This document shows, piece after piece, positions 7,652-15,991 of a stretch of DNA of 41,808 nt. Source of the DNA: an uncultured Paracoccaceae bacterium (GTDB lineage: Bacteria > Pseudomonadota > Alphaproteobacteria > Rhodobacterales > Rhodobacteraceae); the NCBI GenBank assembly GCA_938016515.1, contig CALILP010000105.1, positions 1-41,808 on the forward strand, written 5' to 3'. Position numbers and translations under genes: made by a program. The notes under the pieces were generated by a model. The model saw nothing but the letters and a program-made list of their open reading frames with translations, did not search any database and had not been told where the DNA came from. Positions within the stretch are counted from its first letter, which is position 1. The number at the start of each line of letters is the position of its first letter.

Positions 7652-8749
7652 ATGAAAGTCAACGGCACCCCATACCGGTCTCTCTGGTGGCTGGCAGACC
7701 GCGAGGTCCTCCAGATCATTGACCAACGCTGGCTGCCGCATGACTTTCGGGTGCAGGATGTGGCAACCCTGCAAGACTTCGCGGATGCCATCGTGCAAAT
7801 GCGGGTGCGCGGCGCGCCCTTGATCGGAGCCACTGCCGCCTATGGCATGGCCCTCGCGATGCGGCTGGACCCCAGCGACAGCCACATGGATCATGCGTGG
7901 GAATTTCTGCATGACACTCGGCCGACGGCGATCAACTTGCGCTGGGCATTGAACCGATGCCGGGACATGCTGCGCCCTTTGCATTTGAATCATAGGGCCA
8001 ATGCCGCACTGGCCCTTGCCCACGCCATCGCCGATGAAGACGTCGAGATCAATCGCAACATTGGCTTGCATGGCCTCGAGATCATCAAAGACATTGCATC
8101 GCGCAAACCTGCGGGAGAGCCAGTGAATCTTCTGACCCATTGCAACGCCGGTTGGCTGGCGACGGTCGACTGGGGCACTGCCACCAGCCCGATGTATCAC
8201 GCCCATGACGCAGGCATCTCCCTGCACATCTGGGTCGATGAAACCCGGCCTCGCAACCAAGGCGCGCTTACGTCGTGGGAACTGGGCAGCCACGGCATCC
8301 CCCACACCTACATCTCTGACAATGCAGGCGGGCACCTGATGCAGCACGGCCAAGTTGACATGGTCATCGTCGGGACAGACCGAACAACGGCACAGGGCGA
8401 CGTCTGCAACAAGATAGGCACCTACCTGAAGGCCCTCGCGGCCCGCGCCAACAACGTGCCCTTCTATGTTGCCCTACCGTCGCCCACCATCGACTGGACC
8501 GTCACCGACGGCATCAGCGAAATCCCCATCGAGGAACGCGACCCAGCCGAGGTTTCTCATATCCAAGGCCTCACCGACGCAGGCGACATCGGCACCGTGC
8601 AAGTCACGCCGACTGGCACTCCCTCCGGGAACCCGGCCTTCGACGTCACGCCTAACCACCTTGTCACCGGGTTGATCACCGAACGGGGTGTCAGCCTGGC
8701 CTCTGGCGATGGCCTGCGTGCCATGTTCCCCGATCTGGCCGCTGCATGA
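7652..8749 (+). CDS. mtnA: S-methyl-5-thioribose-1-phosphate isomerase
   Basis: A 365-residue aldose-ketose isomerase converting 5-methylthioribose-1-phosphate to 5-methylthioribulose-1-phosphate in methylthioadenosine salvage. Family motifs are [43 protein letters not shown] (catalytic cysteine), TRPRNQGA and [21 protein letters not shown] (catalytic aspartate). The related eIF2B-alpha subunits lack this Cys/Asp pair. The ATG at 7652 is preferred because TGAGGA lies 6 bases upstream and the N-terminus then begins [13 protein letters not shown], as usual in MtnA. In-frame ATGs further upstream would include the hairpin region. Its stop overlaps the start of the aldolase gene by 4 bases (ATGA), so the two are co-translated. 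Identification is secure. Confidence 0.93.
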   Translation: MKVNGTPYRSLWWLADREVLQIIDQRWLPHDFRVQDVATLQDFADAIVQMRVRGAPLIGATAAYGMALAMRLDPSDSHMDHAWEFLHDTRPTAINLRWALNRCRDMLRPLHLNHRANAALALAHAIADEDVEINRNIGLHGLEIIKDIASRKPAGEPVNLLTHCNAGWLATVDWGTATSPMYHAHDAGISLHIWVDETRPRNQGALTSWELGSHGIPHTYISDNAGGHLMQHGQVDMVIVGTDRTTAQGDVCNKIGTYLKALAARANNVPFYVALPSPTIDWTVTDGISEIPIEERDPAEVSHIQGLTDAGDIGTVQVTPTGTPSGNPAFDVTPNHLVTGLITERGVSLASGDGLRAMFPDLAAA

Positions 8750-9399
8750 GCGCGCTGCAAGACACCACAGCCCTGCGCGAACAGATCATTGCGACGTGTC
8801 ATAGCATGGTCCAATCCGGGCTCGTCGACGGCACCGCAGGCAACATCTCAGTCCGGGTCACAGACGGCCTGCTGCTGACCCCATCGGCATTGCCCTACGA
8901 GCAGATGACACCAGACCACATCTGCAAACTGGCCCTGACAGAGGCACCCGCGCCCAACGCATCCCCCAAACCAACGACCGAATGGGCCTTCCACCAAGCC
9001 GTGATGCAAGCGCGCCCTGACGTCACCGCCGTTGTACACGCGCACCCGCCCTATGCGACGGCAATCGCGATCCAAAGGCGCAAGATTGAAGCCGTGCACT
9101 ACATGGTGGCCGTCTTTGGCGGCACCGATGTGCCCTTGGTTGACTACGCGCTTTTCGGCAGCCCCAAACTGGCCCAAGGCGTGGCAGACGCGGTCAAAGA
9201 CCGAGATGGCTGCCTCATGGCCAACCACGGTGCGCTGACCACTGGCAATTCCCTTGATCAAGCCCTGTGGCGGATGCAAGAGTTGGAAAACCTCGCGCGC
9301 ATGGAAACTTATGCGCGCATCGGCGGCGAACCCGTCCTTCTGTCCGACGCGGATATCGCAGAGGTTCTCGCCTCTTTCGCCGACTACAAACCGCAGTAG
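8746..9399 (+). CDS. Class II aldolase, probable methylthioribulose-1-phosphate aldolase (DHAP shunt)
   Basis: A 217-residue class II aldolase/adducin-type zinc enzyme. [11 protein letters not shown] is the phosphate-binding N-terminal signature. [12 protein letters not shown] carries the catalytic glutamate. [11 protein letters not shown] gives the two zinc histidines and [10 protein letters not shown] the third. Translational coupling to mtnA points to 5-methylthioribulose-1-phosphate as substrate. Two enzymes of this family act there: the aldolase (Ald2) of the DHAP shunt, giving dihydroxyacetone phosphate and methylthioacetaldehyde, and the dehydratase MtnB of the universal methionine salvage pathway. 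No mtnC, mtnD, mtnK or mtnP is in the window, and MtnA with this aldolase alone is the shunt pattern described in Rhodospirillum rubrum, so the shunt is favoured. Its stop codon abuts that of the convergent DUF1501 gene. Confidence 0.78.
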   Translation: MSALQDTTALREQIIATCHSMVQSGLVDGTAGNISVRVTDGLLLTPSALPYEQMTPDHICKLALTEAPAPNASPKPTTEWAFHQAVMQARPDVTAVVHAHPPYATAIAIQRRKIEAVHYMVAVFGGTDVPLVDYALFGSPKLAQGVADAVKDRDGCLMANHGALTTGNSLDQALWRMQELENLARMETYARIGGEPVLLSDADIAEVLASFADYKPQ

Positions 9400-10596
9400 C
9401 TACCCCAGCAACGACAGCTTTGGCGCACCTTCCACCGCAAATTGCGGCGCATCAATCGCCCATAAATCCCTGAGCGTGGCCTCGTACAGCGTCCGGTAAT
9501 CCGTCGTATACGCCAGATCACCATCCACCAGCTTGTCCAACGACGGGCGCTTCCCGCTTAACCCGCCAGCCACATTGCCGCCAATCGCAAACACCGGGGC
9601 TGCGGTCCCATGATCCGTGCCGCCCGAGGCATTCTCGCGGGCAGTCCGGCCAAACTCGGAGTACGTCAGGATCGTCATCTGATCCCAGAGCCCGATATCG
9701 CGCATCGCGCGCGAAAACACCCGGATCGCTTCTGACAAGTCGCCCAACAACTGCGTATGCTCCCAAGTCTGCGCATCATGGGTGTCATAGCCATCCTGCA
9801 CGACCTTCAGCACCGGAACATCCACACCCGCATCCAGCAATCGGGCCGCCGTCCGCAACTGTTCGCCCAATTGGGTCTGCGGAAAGTCCCACTGCCGGTT
9901 GCGGCTGGCTTCCAGCTTACGCCGGATCGCCTCGCCGGTGACCTGCGCGCTTTCATAAGTGGCCAGCACATGATCCAACGGCGACCGGCCTTTGTAGGGT
10001 CGCACGGCATGCTGTCCGCCCGGCAGGTTCTGCAAGGTCTCTAGGAACAGGCCTTCATCGCGCATCGCAGAAAATCGGCCGTCGCCTACCAGCGGGCCCA
10101 TCTCACCCCCCAGCGCCAAGCCTTGCGCATCAACAGCCGCTGGGCCGCCACCCTCAAACCCAGTCGCGACCCAGCCATCACGGACAACGCTATTGGCACC
10201 AAATCCCGCATTCCAAATCTCGATCGAGCGGAAATGTGACCGGTTTGGGTTCGGATAGCCGACACCTTCGACAATCTGCACCTCGCCCCATTCCCACATA
10301 TCAGCAATCCCACGCATCGAGGCATGCAAACCAACGTCCGCATTCAGCCCCAAAGTCTCGGCTGCGTTGATCCCGATCTCGGGGCGCAAATGGCGATAGC
10401 GTGGGTCTTTCAATGGCACGACAGTATTCAGCCCGTCGTTTCCACCCGCCAACTCGATCAGCAACAGAATGTTCCCGGTCGGACGATCCGGCGTGGCGGC
10501 CTGCACAAAACCCGGCAATGACAACAAGGGCAGGGCACCTGCGCCCGCACCAAGGGCAGATAGAAAACGGCGGCGTGACAAAGAAGAATGTGTCAT
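9400..10596 (-). CDS. DUF1501 family protein, Tat-exported
   Basis: A 398-residue DUF1501 protein. Its N-terminus SRRRFLSALGAGAGALPLL is a twin-arginine signal, so it is folded in the cytoplasm and exported. ELAGGNDGLNTVVPLKDP, GLHASMRGI, VEGVGYPNPNRSHFRSIEIW, DTHDAQTWEHTQLLGDLSEA, LTYSEFGRTARENASGGTDHG and AAPVFAIGGNVAGGL are characteristic. The family is distantly related to the sulfatase/alkaline-phosphatase superfamily, and the Asp/His-rich motifs suggest a metal site, but no activity is established. It lies 17 bases downstream of the DUF1800 gene, with AAAGGAA before its ATG. The pair is a widespread conserved unit. Function unknown. Confidence 0.88.
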   Translation of the reverse strand: MTHSSLSRRRFLSALGAGAGALPLLSLPGFVQAATPDRPTGNILLLIELAGGNDGLNTVVPLKDPRYRHLRPEIGINAAETLGLNADVGLHASMRGIADMWEWGEVQIVEGVGYPNPNRSHFRSIEIWNAGFGANSVVRDGWVATGFEGGGPAAVDAQGLALGGEMGPLVGDGRFSAMRDEGLFLETLQNLPGGQHAVRPYKGRSPLDHVLATYESAQVTGEAIRRKLEASRNRQWDFPQTQLGEQLRTAARLLDAGVDVPVLKVVQDGYDTHDAQTWEHTQLLGDLSEAIRVFSRAMRDIGLWDQMTILTYSEFGRTARENASGGTDHGTAAPVFAIGGNVAGGLSGKRPSLDKLVDGDLAYTTDYRTLYEATLRDLWAIDAPQFAVEGAPKLSLLG

Positions 10597-10613
10597 AGAA
10601 GTTTCCTTTCAGA

Positions 10614-12707
10614 TCATTTCACTTGATACGCAGGCGACAAAATCAGACGGCGCAGCAACGCCTCTGGGTCCTGCACGACCAGTTCGTCGCGCAGACCACC
10701 GCTTGCACGGGGCACAGCCAACAAGGTCTTGGCAGCACGGGCACTTTCCAGCCCGGTGCCTGGCAACGCATTCATCCAGTCGCGGCCAGAGGCATAAGTC
10801 ACCGGCGGGATCAACGGCATCGCGCGCTCTGCTTCGGTGGCTTCCAGATAGTCCCCGACATTGCCGCCCTGTGCAGCATCTAGCCCGGCGAGGCCCAGCA
10901 CATTCGGGCGGCTGAACCCCGTCACCAACGCCCCATCATGCGCACCCATCTGGGCGGCCACAGCATCCGCAAAGACCTGCGCGGCGGTCACCAACGGGGC
11001 CAGTTCCACAGGCCGCGCATTCGGGTCATCCGCATTCACGCCGTAGATGATCTGACCTTCCGTACTGGCAATCATTGCCGGAAGATGGGTCGCAAGGGCG
11101 CGCATCAGGTCGTGATCATGGCCGCTGACATCGGGGTGTTCACTGCCGAACCCGTCCCAAGTTTCAAACCCGACCCATCCCGGTTCTTCGTCATCAACCG
11201 GCAAATTGGCAAAGCAATCGGGCGCACAATCCCCTGTAAACACGTACAAGCTGGTCCAGCCTTCGGTATCCGAATGCTCCATCCAGAAATCGAGCGACCG
11301 CCAGTCGTGACCGGCAAAACCCACATCATACAGCGTAAACGACCCGCCATAGCCATGGCCCGGATCGCGCAACTCCACATAGGTGGCAAACACCTGACCG
11401 ACCCGCAGATTATCGGGGTCGGCCGTGACAATTGCCTCGCCGCGACCGTCATTCAGCATCATCATCGGGGCGGGGTTCGCCAGATCCGCAGGTTCCGCAT
11501 CCGACAACAGCATCGTCAGCGCCGTCGCCCTGCCGGAGGCGGTCGCATCGTTGATCCATTCCACACCGTAAGGCCATCCGCCCACATTCGGCGGCATGAA
11601 CGGTTTCTGCCCCAGTTCCTCGGCCACCCATATCAGATCGCGGGCATCGGCCAGCGTGATCCCCAGTGACCGTGTGGTCCCGATCAACATCTCCAGCGGG
11701 CTTTTCACCAACCGCCCGCGATTAGCCTTGTCCCAGAACGCATCCGACAGAAACATCTCTTCCAAAAGCGGCGCGATCTCCAGATCATGGGCGCGCCAAT
11801 GGGCGGTCAACCGGGTCACCTCGGCGGCATCCACGTGATCCGACACAAAGGCGCGCCACAGCTTTTCAACGATATACGGACCAAACTCTGGATTGCTGAG
11901 GGTCAGCTCAACCAGGTCATCGGCATCAAACCGGCCCGTCTGGCCAAAGATCGTCTTCTTGCCGGGGTCAAACTGCTCCGGATCCAACACGACCGTCGGG
12001 GTCCCGCTGTCCTCAATCGTGGTCCCCGTCAGCATCCGGGCAGCGGCACGGACATCGTCTTGTGTATACCCACGGCCCTCACCCAACGTGAACAATTCCA
12101 AAAACTCGCGGCCCAAATTTTCATTCGGGGCGTCTTTGACGTTCGACACATTGTCCAAAAATACCAACATAGCCGGATCCCGCAGCGTACCCGCAGCCAA
12201 ATCGGCAAAATTCCCAGCGGCATGCGCCCGCAAGAACCGGTTCTGTTTGGCGGTCCATTGGCTGTTCTCATGGGCGTCAAAGCTGCTAGCAAAGTGGTCG
12301 GACCAGAACAAAACCAACCGCTCGGTCAGCGGCGATGGGGTTGCGGCCATCTCGGCCAGCCACCAGGCTGATAGCTGTTCCAACTCGACCCAACGGTTCG
12401 TATAGAATAGCTCGGTCGTGGTCTGGTCCAACGTCCAGATCTGCTCGTATGGATAGGCCCAATCATCGATCCACGCGGGCATCGGCAGGGTCGGATCAGC
12501 TTGCAATCCGGCCAGTATCTGCGCCACCCCATCTTGATAAGATAGCCCGATCATCGCCTCGATCTCTGCGGGTGAAGCCCCAAACCCCGTACGCGAAATC
12601 AGATGGCGGGCCTCTTCGGCGGTCATCGCTTTGGGGCTGGCAAGGGCGGGCACGTGCAGCAGGCACAAGGTCGCGGTTGCGGTCAACAAAAGGGTGCGTA
12701 GGGTCAT
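10614..12707 (-). CDS. DUF1800 family exported protein with a large inserted segment
   Basis: A 697-residue protein with a Sec signal peptide (MTLRTLLLTATATLCLLHVPALA). The DUF1800 signature runs from LISRTGFGASPAEIEAMIGLS through ERLVLFWSDHFASSF, NENLGREFLELFTLGEGRGYTQDDVRAAARMLTG and GRLVKSPLEMLIGTTRSLG to PPNVGGWPYGVEWINDATASGRA. Relatives are commonly about 450-600 residues. Here roughly residues 420-530 are extra, containing FATYVELRDPGHGYGGSFTL, DWRSLDFWMEHSDTEGW and a Cys pair (TGDCAPDCF). The usual tail, DPEALLRRLILSPAYQVK, then closes the protein. The ATG has CGGAGA 6 bases upstream. It forms an operon with DUF1501 and lies downstream of the histidine kinase, whose regulator may control it. 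Biochemical role unknown. Confidence 0.85.
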   Translation of the reverse strand: MTLRTLLLTATATLCLLHVPALASPKAMTAEEARHLISRTGFGASPAEIEAMIGLSYQDGVAQILAGLQADPTLPMPAWIDDWAYPYEQIWTLDQTTTELFYTNRWVELEQLSAWWLAEMAATPSPLTERLVLFWSDHFASSFDAHENSQWTAKQNRFLRAHAAGNFADLAAGTLRDPAMLVFLDNVSNVKDAPNENLGREFLELFTLGEGRGYTQDDVRAAARMLTGTTIEDSGTPTVVLDPEQFDPGKKTIFGQTGRFDADDLVELTLSNPEFGPYIVEKLWRAFVSDHVDAAEVTRLTAHWRAHDLEIAPLLEEMFLSDAFWDKANRGRLVKSPLEMLIGTTRSLGITLADARDLIWVAEELGQKPFMPPNVGGWPYGVEWINDATASGRATALTMLLSDAEPADLANPAPMMMLNDGRGEAIVTADPDNLRVGQVFATYVELRDPGHGYGGSFTLYDVGFAGHDWRSLDFWMEHSDTEGWTSLYVFTGDCAPDCFANLPVDDEEPGWVGFETWDGFGSEHPDVSGHDHDLMRALATHLPAMIASTEGQIIYGVNADDPNARPVELAPLVTAAQVFADAVAAQMGAHDGALVTGFSRPNVLGLAGLDAAQGGNVGDYLEATEAERAMPLIPPVTYASGRDWMNALPGTGLESARAAKTLLAVPRASGGLRDELVVQDPEALLRRLILSPAYQVK

Positions 12708-12772
12708 GTGGGTCTCCGATCGGTTAAGACCGGTTTAGCACGCACCTTGCGTCAGAAGGTTTACATGTCAGC

Positions 12773-12798
12773 CTCACAAACCATACAAAACCGTAACC
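12773..12798. promoter_or_regulatory. Possible response-regulator binding repeats upstream of DUF1800
   Basis: Read on the plus strand, ACAAACC (12776-12782) and ACAAAACC (12785-12792) are in register at 10 bases and are followed by GTAACC (12793-12798). OmpR/PhoB-type regulators bind direct repeats of 10-11 bases. The site lies 66 bases upstream of the DUF1800 start and just beyond the kinase stop codon. It is offered as a candidate only. Confidence 0.3.
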
Positions 12799-12799
12799 T

Positions 12800-14191
12800 T
12801 CAGGCGGGCCCTGCAAAGCATATGACAAAGGCCGCCCCCTTGGCGTTGGGATCAAGACTGACCTGCGCGCCATGCAATTCCGCAATCGCCTGCACGAGGC
12901 TGAGGCCCAACCCGTTCCCCGGTGTCGAGCGGCTTGCGTCCGCGCGGAAGAACCGGTCAAAGATGCGGTCGCGATCCACCGGCGAAATCCCTGGCCCATC
13001 ATCGGCAATCCGCAACACGATCCCCGCATCACTGCGCGACAGACTGGCGGTGACCTGTGCGGCATCCCGCGAATGCTCTGCTGCGTTTTCCAGCAGATTG
13101 GCGACCATCTGTTCCAGCAGCTCCCGGTCGCCCTGCAAGGAAATCCCTTCGTCAACATCAACACTAAAGGTCTTGTGGGCATCCGTGAACACCGGCTCAT
13201 AGGCCTCGGTAATATCGCCTACCAAGCCCGACAAATCGACCTTAGCAAACGCGGCCTTCCGGCGTCCGGCCTTCACCTCGCCCAGCCGCAGCAACGCATC
13301 AAAGATCCGCATCAATTGCGACTGCGCGCCCTCTGCGGCATCGACATGTTCCGCTACAGCATCTGCATCGGCCCGATCCCGCCGGATCAATTCTAACCTA
13401 CCTCCAATGTTCGTTAGCGGTGTGCGCAGATCGTGGGCCACACCAACCGACACGGCCTCGACGTTCTTGTTCAATGCCGCGACCTCATCCAGCATGTGAT
13501 TGATACTGCCCGACAACCGATCAAATTCGTCATTGCGGGCAGACTGCGGTGCGCGGCTCGCCATTTCGCCCGATCCCACTGCAGCGGCAGTCGCTGATAT
13601 CTCTTCAATCCGGCGAAACACCCGCTGGCTGACGGCATACCCGGTGATCAAGGCCAACGGCAGGACGATCAGCAGCAACGCCAGCGTGCCAAAGACCCCA
13701 AACGATAAGATATCCGCGCGCTCATCAGGGATAAACGCCGCCGTTGCCATCGTATCGCCGCCCCGCAGGCTGACGCGATACGACCGTACCTCTTGGCCCA
13801 ACTCCGGATGATCCAGCCAGGCCATCGACCAGCCTTCGTCGCCATGCAGGCCCTGAAATCCGGCGTTCGCTTCATAATCCGGGCCGCGCAAGACCCAGAT
13901 CAACCGTCCATTTTCCAGAACCTCGTAAAGGTAGTCGTTAGACCAGATCCATTCATCGTCATCCGCGATCTCTTCAGCGATCAATGCTTCCGCACCGCGA
14001 CCGTAATAGACCTCTTGGGCGTATTCCGAATATTCTAAAATGTCGGCATCCAGCTTGCGGTCGATCTGCCAGACCAACCCGCCGCAGATCAGCCAGATCA
14101 GCGCAAGGCTGACCAACACAAAGGCACCACTCGCCAGCAAGGTCTGCTGAAACACGGTGGACCCTAGGGTGTTATTGCGCGCTGATGACAT
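12800..14191 (-). CDS. Sensor histidine kinase (OmpR-type two-component system)
   Basis: A 463-residue membrane kinase. A first transmembrane helix lies at about residues 12-38. A periplasmic domain of about 120 residues is rich in Asp, Glu and Trp (EIADDDEWIWSNDYLYEVLENG). A second helix follows (FGVFGTLALLLIVLPLALITGY), then a HAMP domain. The H-box is VAHDLRTPLTNI with the phosphorylated histidine. N-box MVANLLENAAEHS, G1 ADDGPGIS, F-box FDRFFRA and G2 GNGLGLSLVQA are all intact, so the kinase should be active. Its start overlaps the response-regulator gene by 20 bases. The acidic sensor domain could sense cations or envelope conditions, but nothing more specific can be said. The layout resembles the QseC/TctE group. 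Confidence 0.9.
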   Translation of the reverse strand: MSSARNNTLGSTVFQQTLLASGAFVLVSLALIWLICGGLVWQIDRKLDADILEYSEYAQEVYYGRGAEALIAEEIADDDEWIWSNDYLYEVLENGRLIWVLRGPDYEANAGFQGLHGDEGWSMAWLDHPELGQEVRSYRVSLRGGDTMATAAFIPDERADILSFGVFGTLALLLIVLPLALITGYAVSQRVFRRIEEISATAAAVGSGEMASRAPQSARNDEFDRLSGSINHMLDEVAALNKNVEAVSVGVAHDLRTPLTNIGGRLELIRRDRADADAVAEHVDAAEGAQSQLMRIFDALLRLGEVKAGRRKAAFAKVDLSGLVGDITEAYEPVFTDAHKTFSVDVDEGISLQGDRELLEQMVANLLENAAEHSRDAAQVTASLSRSDAGIVLRIADDGPGISPVDRDRIFDRFFRADASRSTPGNGLGLSLVQAIAELHGAQVSLDPNAKGAAFVICFAGPA

Positions 14192-14846
14192 AACCTGACC
14201 CTCTTACTGTGCGGATCATCTCTGCGTCGAACGGTTTATCAACCTTGGCGCGCAACCGGCTCATGTGGGTCTGGACAAGGCTGGTTTTTGGGTCAAACCG
14301 ATAGCCCCAGACCTTTTCGAGCAAGATCGTGCGGGTCACCACCTCGCCTTCATGCTGCATCAGGTAGTCCAGCAGTTTGAACTCCAATGGCGACAGATCC
14401 AGCAAAGCTTCGCCCCGATGCGCGGTCCGTTTCACCCGGTCCAATACCAGCGGGCCCAAGGTGAAAACAGTCTCATCGACCACAGCCTTTGGCCTGCGGG
14501 CAATGATCTTCAACCGGGCAATCAGCTCTGACATCGCAAAGGGTTTCAGCAGGTAATCATCCGCCCCGGCCTCCAGCCCCTCGACCCGGTCATCAATGCT
14601 GGTGCGGGCAGTCAGCATCAGGACAGGCGTGGCAATATTGGCGCCGCGCATCAGCTTAAGTGCATCAACGCCGTCCATCCCCGGCAACATCCGGTCCAGC
14701 ACGATGACGTCGAAACTGTGCGATGACAACGCCATCATCCCGGCCTGCGGGGTGTCATGCCACTGCGGCTTCCATCCGGCCTCGCGCAGCCCACGTTCCA
14801 GATACTGGCCAGTCTCGGCGTCGTCCTCGATGATCAAAACGTTCAT
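14172..14846 (-). CDS. OmpR-family response regulator
   Basis: A 224-residue regulator. The receiver domain has the acidic pair IIEDDAETG, the phosphoacceptor aspartate in DVIVLDRMLPGMDG, the conserved Thr/Ala in MLTARTS and the lysine in DDYLLKPFAMSEL. A winged helix-turn-helix of the OmpR type follows (LSPLEFKLLDYLMQHEGEVVTRTILLEKVWGY, VQTHMSRLRAKVDKPF, IRTVRGSGYVI). The ATG at 14846 is chosen because MNVLIIEDD is the normal N-terminus; the frame runs on to 15089 without family similarity. It is the first gene of the kinase operon and is divergent from the HAD phosphatase across 138 bases. The DUF1800/DUF1501 genes downstream are plausible targets. Confidence 0.92.
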   Translation of the reverse strand: MNVLIIEDDAETGQYLERGLREAGWKPQWHDTPQAGMMALSSHSFDVIVLDRMLPGMDGVDALKLMRGANIATPVLMLTARTSIDDRVEGLEAGADDYLLKPFAMSELIARLKIIARRPKAVVDETVFTLGPLVLDRVKRTAHRGEALLDLSPLEFKLLDYLMQHEGEVVTRTILLEKVWGYRFDPKTSLVQTHMSRLRAKVDKPFDAEMIRTVRGSGYVISAQ

Positions 14847-14984
14847 AGGGCGCAGACTAGGGCAGGGCGACGCAAAGCGAAACCAACGACTTGGGGCGGT
14901 GCCACAAGGACAGCAACTTTGCCATGTCTTGCCCGGGGCTTGCCCGATATGATTTGTGCGTAAGCATGCGCAAGAGGTTGCAAC

Positions 14985-15590
14985 ATGGGCCATCCCACTA
15001 ACGTCGTCTTCGATATTGGCAATGTCCTGATCGACTGGCAGCCGCACTTGGCGTGGATGGAAGAGCTTGGAACGCACGCGGCCGTGCAAGCCTTTCTGGA
15101 CCGCTCCGGCTTTATGGCATTGAACGAACGCGCCGACGCAGGCGCGCGTTTCGCGGACCTTGCCAAAGAGGTGTCAGACCCGGAAGACAGCCGCCGCGTT
15201 GCCGACTATGTCCCACTATACAGCCGGACCGTGGTGCACGGAATTGAAGGAACCTGGAAGCTTCTTGAGCAGCTGAAGGCACGAGACGTTCCGGTCCATG
15301 CGATCACCAACTGGTCAGCAGAGACTTGGCCTGAAGGCCTTAAAGCGCAGCCGCGTCTGGGAACTGCCTTTGACACGTTGATAGTTTCGGGGGCCGAAAA
15401 TCTTGCCAAACCAGACGTGCGGATTTTTCACCTGTTTTGCGACCGCGCGGGCCTAGCCCCGGAAGAGTGTCTGTTTGTGGATGACAAGTTGGAAAACACC
15501 GCTGCTGCACAGTCAATGGGCATGGATGCTGTACAGTTTACGACGTCTGACGCCTTTGAAGCGGACCTCAAAATACGTGGTTTGCTTTGA
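14985..15590 (+). CDS. HAD-family hydrolase (phosphatase or dehalogenase-like)
   Basis: A 201-residue haloacid-dehalogenase superfamily enzyme. Motif I is VVFDIGNVLIDW (nucleophile and acid aspartates; the second is replaced by asparagine, as in some YihX-like and haloacid dehalogenase-type members). Motif II is AITNWSA. The motif III lysine is in LAKPDVRIF, and motif IV is ECLFVDDKLENTAAAQ. The helical cap is inserted after motif I (subfamily IA). The start has AGAGG 8 bases upstream. Similar short proteins include the YihX glucose-1-phosphatase group, but the substrate cannot be read from sequence. The gene is divergent from the response regulator. Confidence 0.85.
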   Translation: MGHPTNVVFDIGNVLIDWQPHLAWMEELGTHAAVQAFLDRSGFMALNERADAGARFADLAKEVSDPEDSRRVADYVPLYSRTVVHGIEGTWKLLEQLKARDVPVHAITNWSAETWPEGLKAQPRLGTAFDTLIVSGAENLAKPDVRIFHLFCDRAGLAPEECLFVDDKLENTAAAQSMGMDAVQFTTSDAFEADLKIRGLL

Positions 15591-15987
15591 ACGGTCTGGC
15601 CTAAGGAATAGCTGGTCGTCCTTCCGTCAGATGAAGGGGCAATTTCCTGCATCGGATCGCCGTTGATTCGTATGATCGGATCAAACCGGGCGACGATACC
15701 TGCAGACCTCGTTTTCGATACTGTTTCGTGATCCGCATCTAACGGCGCCATCGCTAAGGTATTGTCGCTGCTCTTCGGAATGCTTGGTCAATTCTCCGCC
15801 CGGATTAACCCGATTTGAGTGTGTTTCCGCGCATGATTCAAATCCGATTTGCGTCAACGGAACGGGCGCATCAACCTAAGGCTGCGTCGCGGGGGCTGAC
15901 GTACAAAAACAAAAACACCGCGGCCGCTGCGGTATCGTTGCACAAAGCAATGTTGGCGGTGCGTGGACCAACAAGTGGAACGCCCTC
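15591..15987. other. Intergenic region before the giant RTX gene
   Basis: About 400 bases separate the HAD gene from the RTX start. A small hairpin CCTTC...GAAGG lies at 15620-15637, a possible weak terminator. CCGATTTG occurs in repeated and inverted form at 15810-15851. A GC-rich inverted repeat ACCGC...GCGGT lies at 15917-15933. A 52-codon ORF (15833-15991) covers the last part and is listed separately. No confident promoter was identified. Confidence 0.5.
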
Positions 15988-15991
15988 GTGA
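15833..15991 (+). CDS. Possible 52-codon leader ORF overlapping the RTX start
   Basis: An ATG at 15833 opens a frame that ends with TGA at 15989-15991, overlapping the GTG start of the giant RTX gene at 15988 in the form GTGA. The peptide begins MIQIRFASTERAHQPK and ends LAVRGPTSGTPS; I recognise no family. A shorter version would start at ATG 15950. The overlap geometry is that of translational coupling, which could explain a GTG start with only a weak ribosome site. It could equally be chance. Confidence 0.3.
   Translation: MIQIRFASTERAHQPKAASRGLTYKNKNTAAAAVSLHKAMLAVRGPTSGTPS

Noticed and set aside
14847-15089. N-terminal extension of the response regulator
   Set aside because: The extra 81 residues show no family similarity and would overlap the divergent HAD gene; receiver domains begin at the ATG at 14846.
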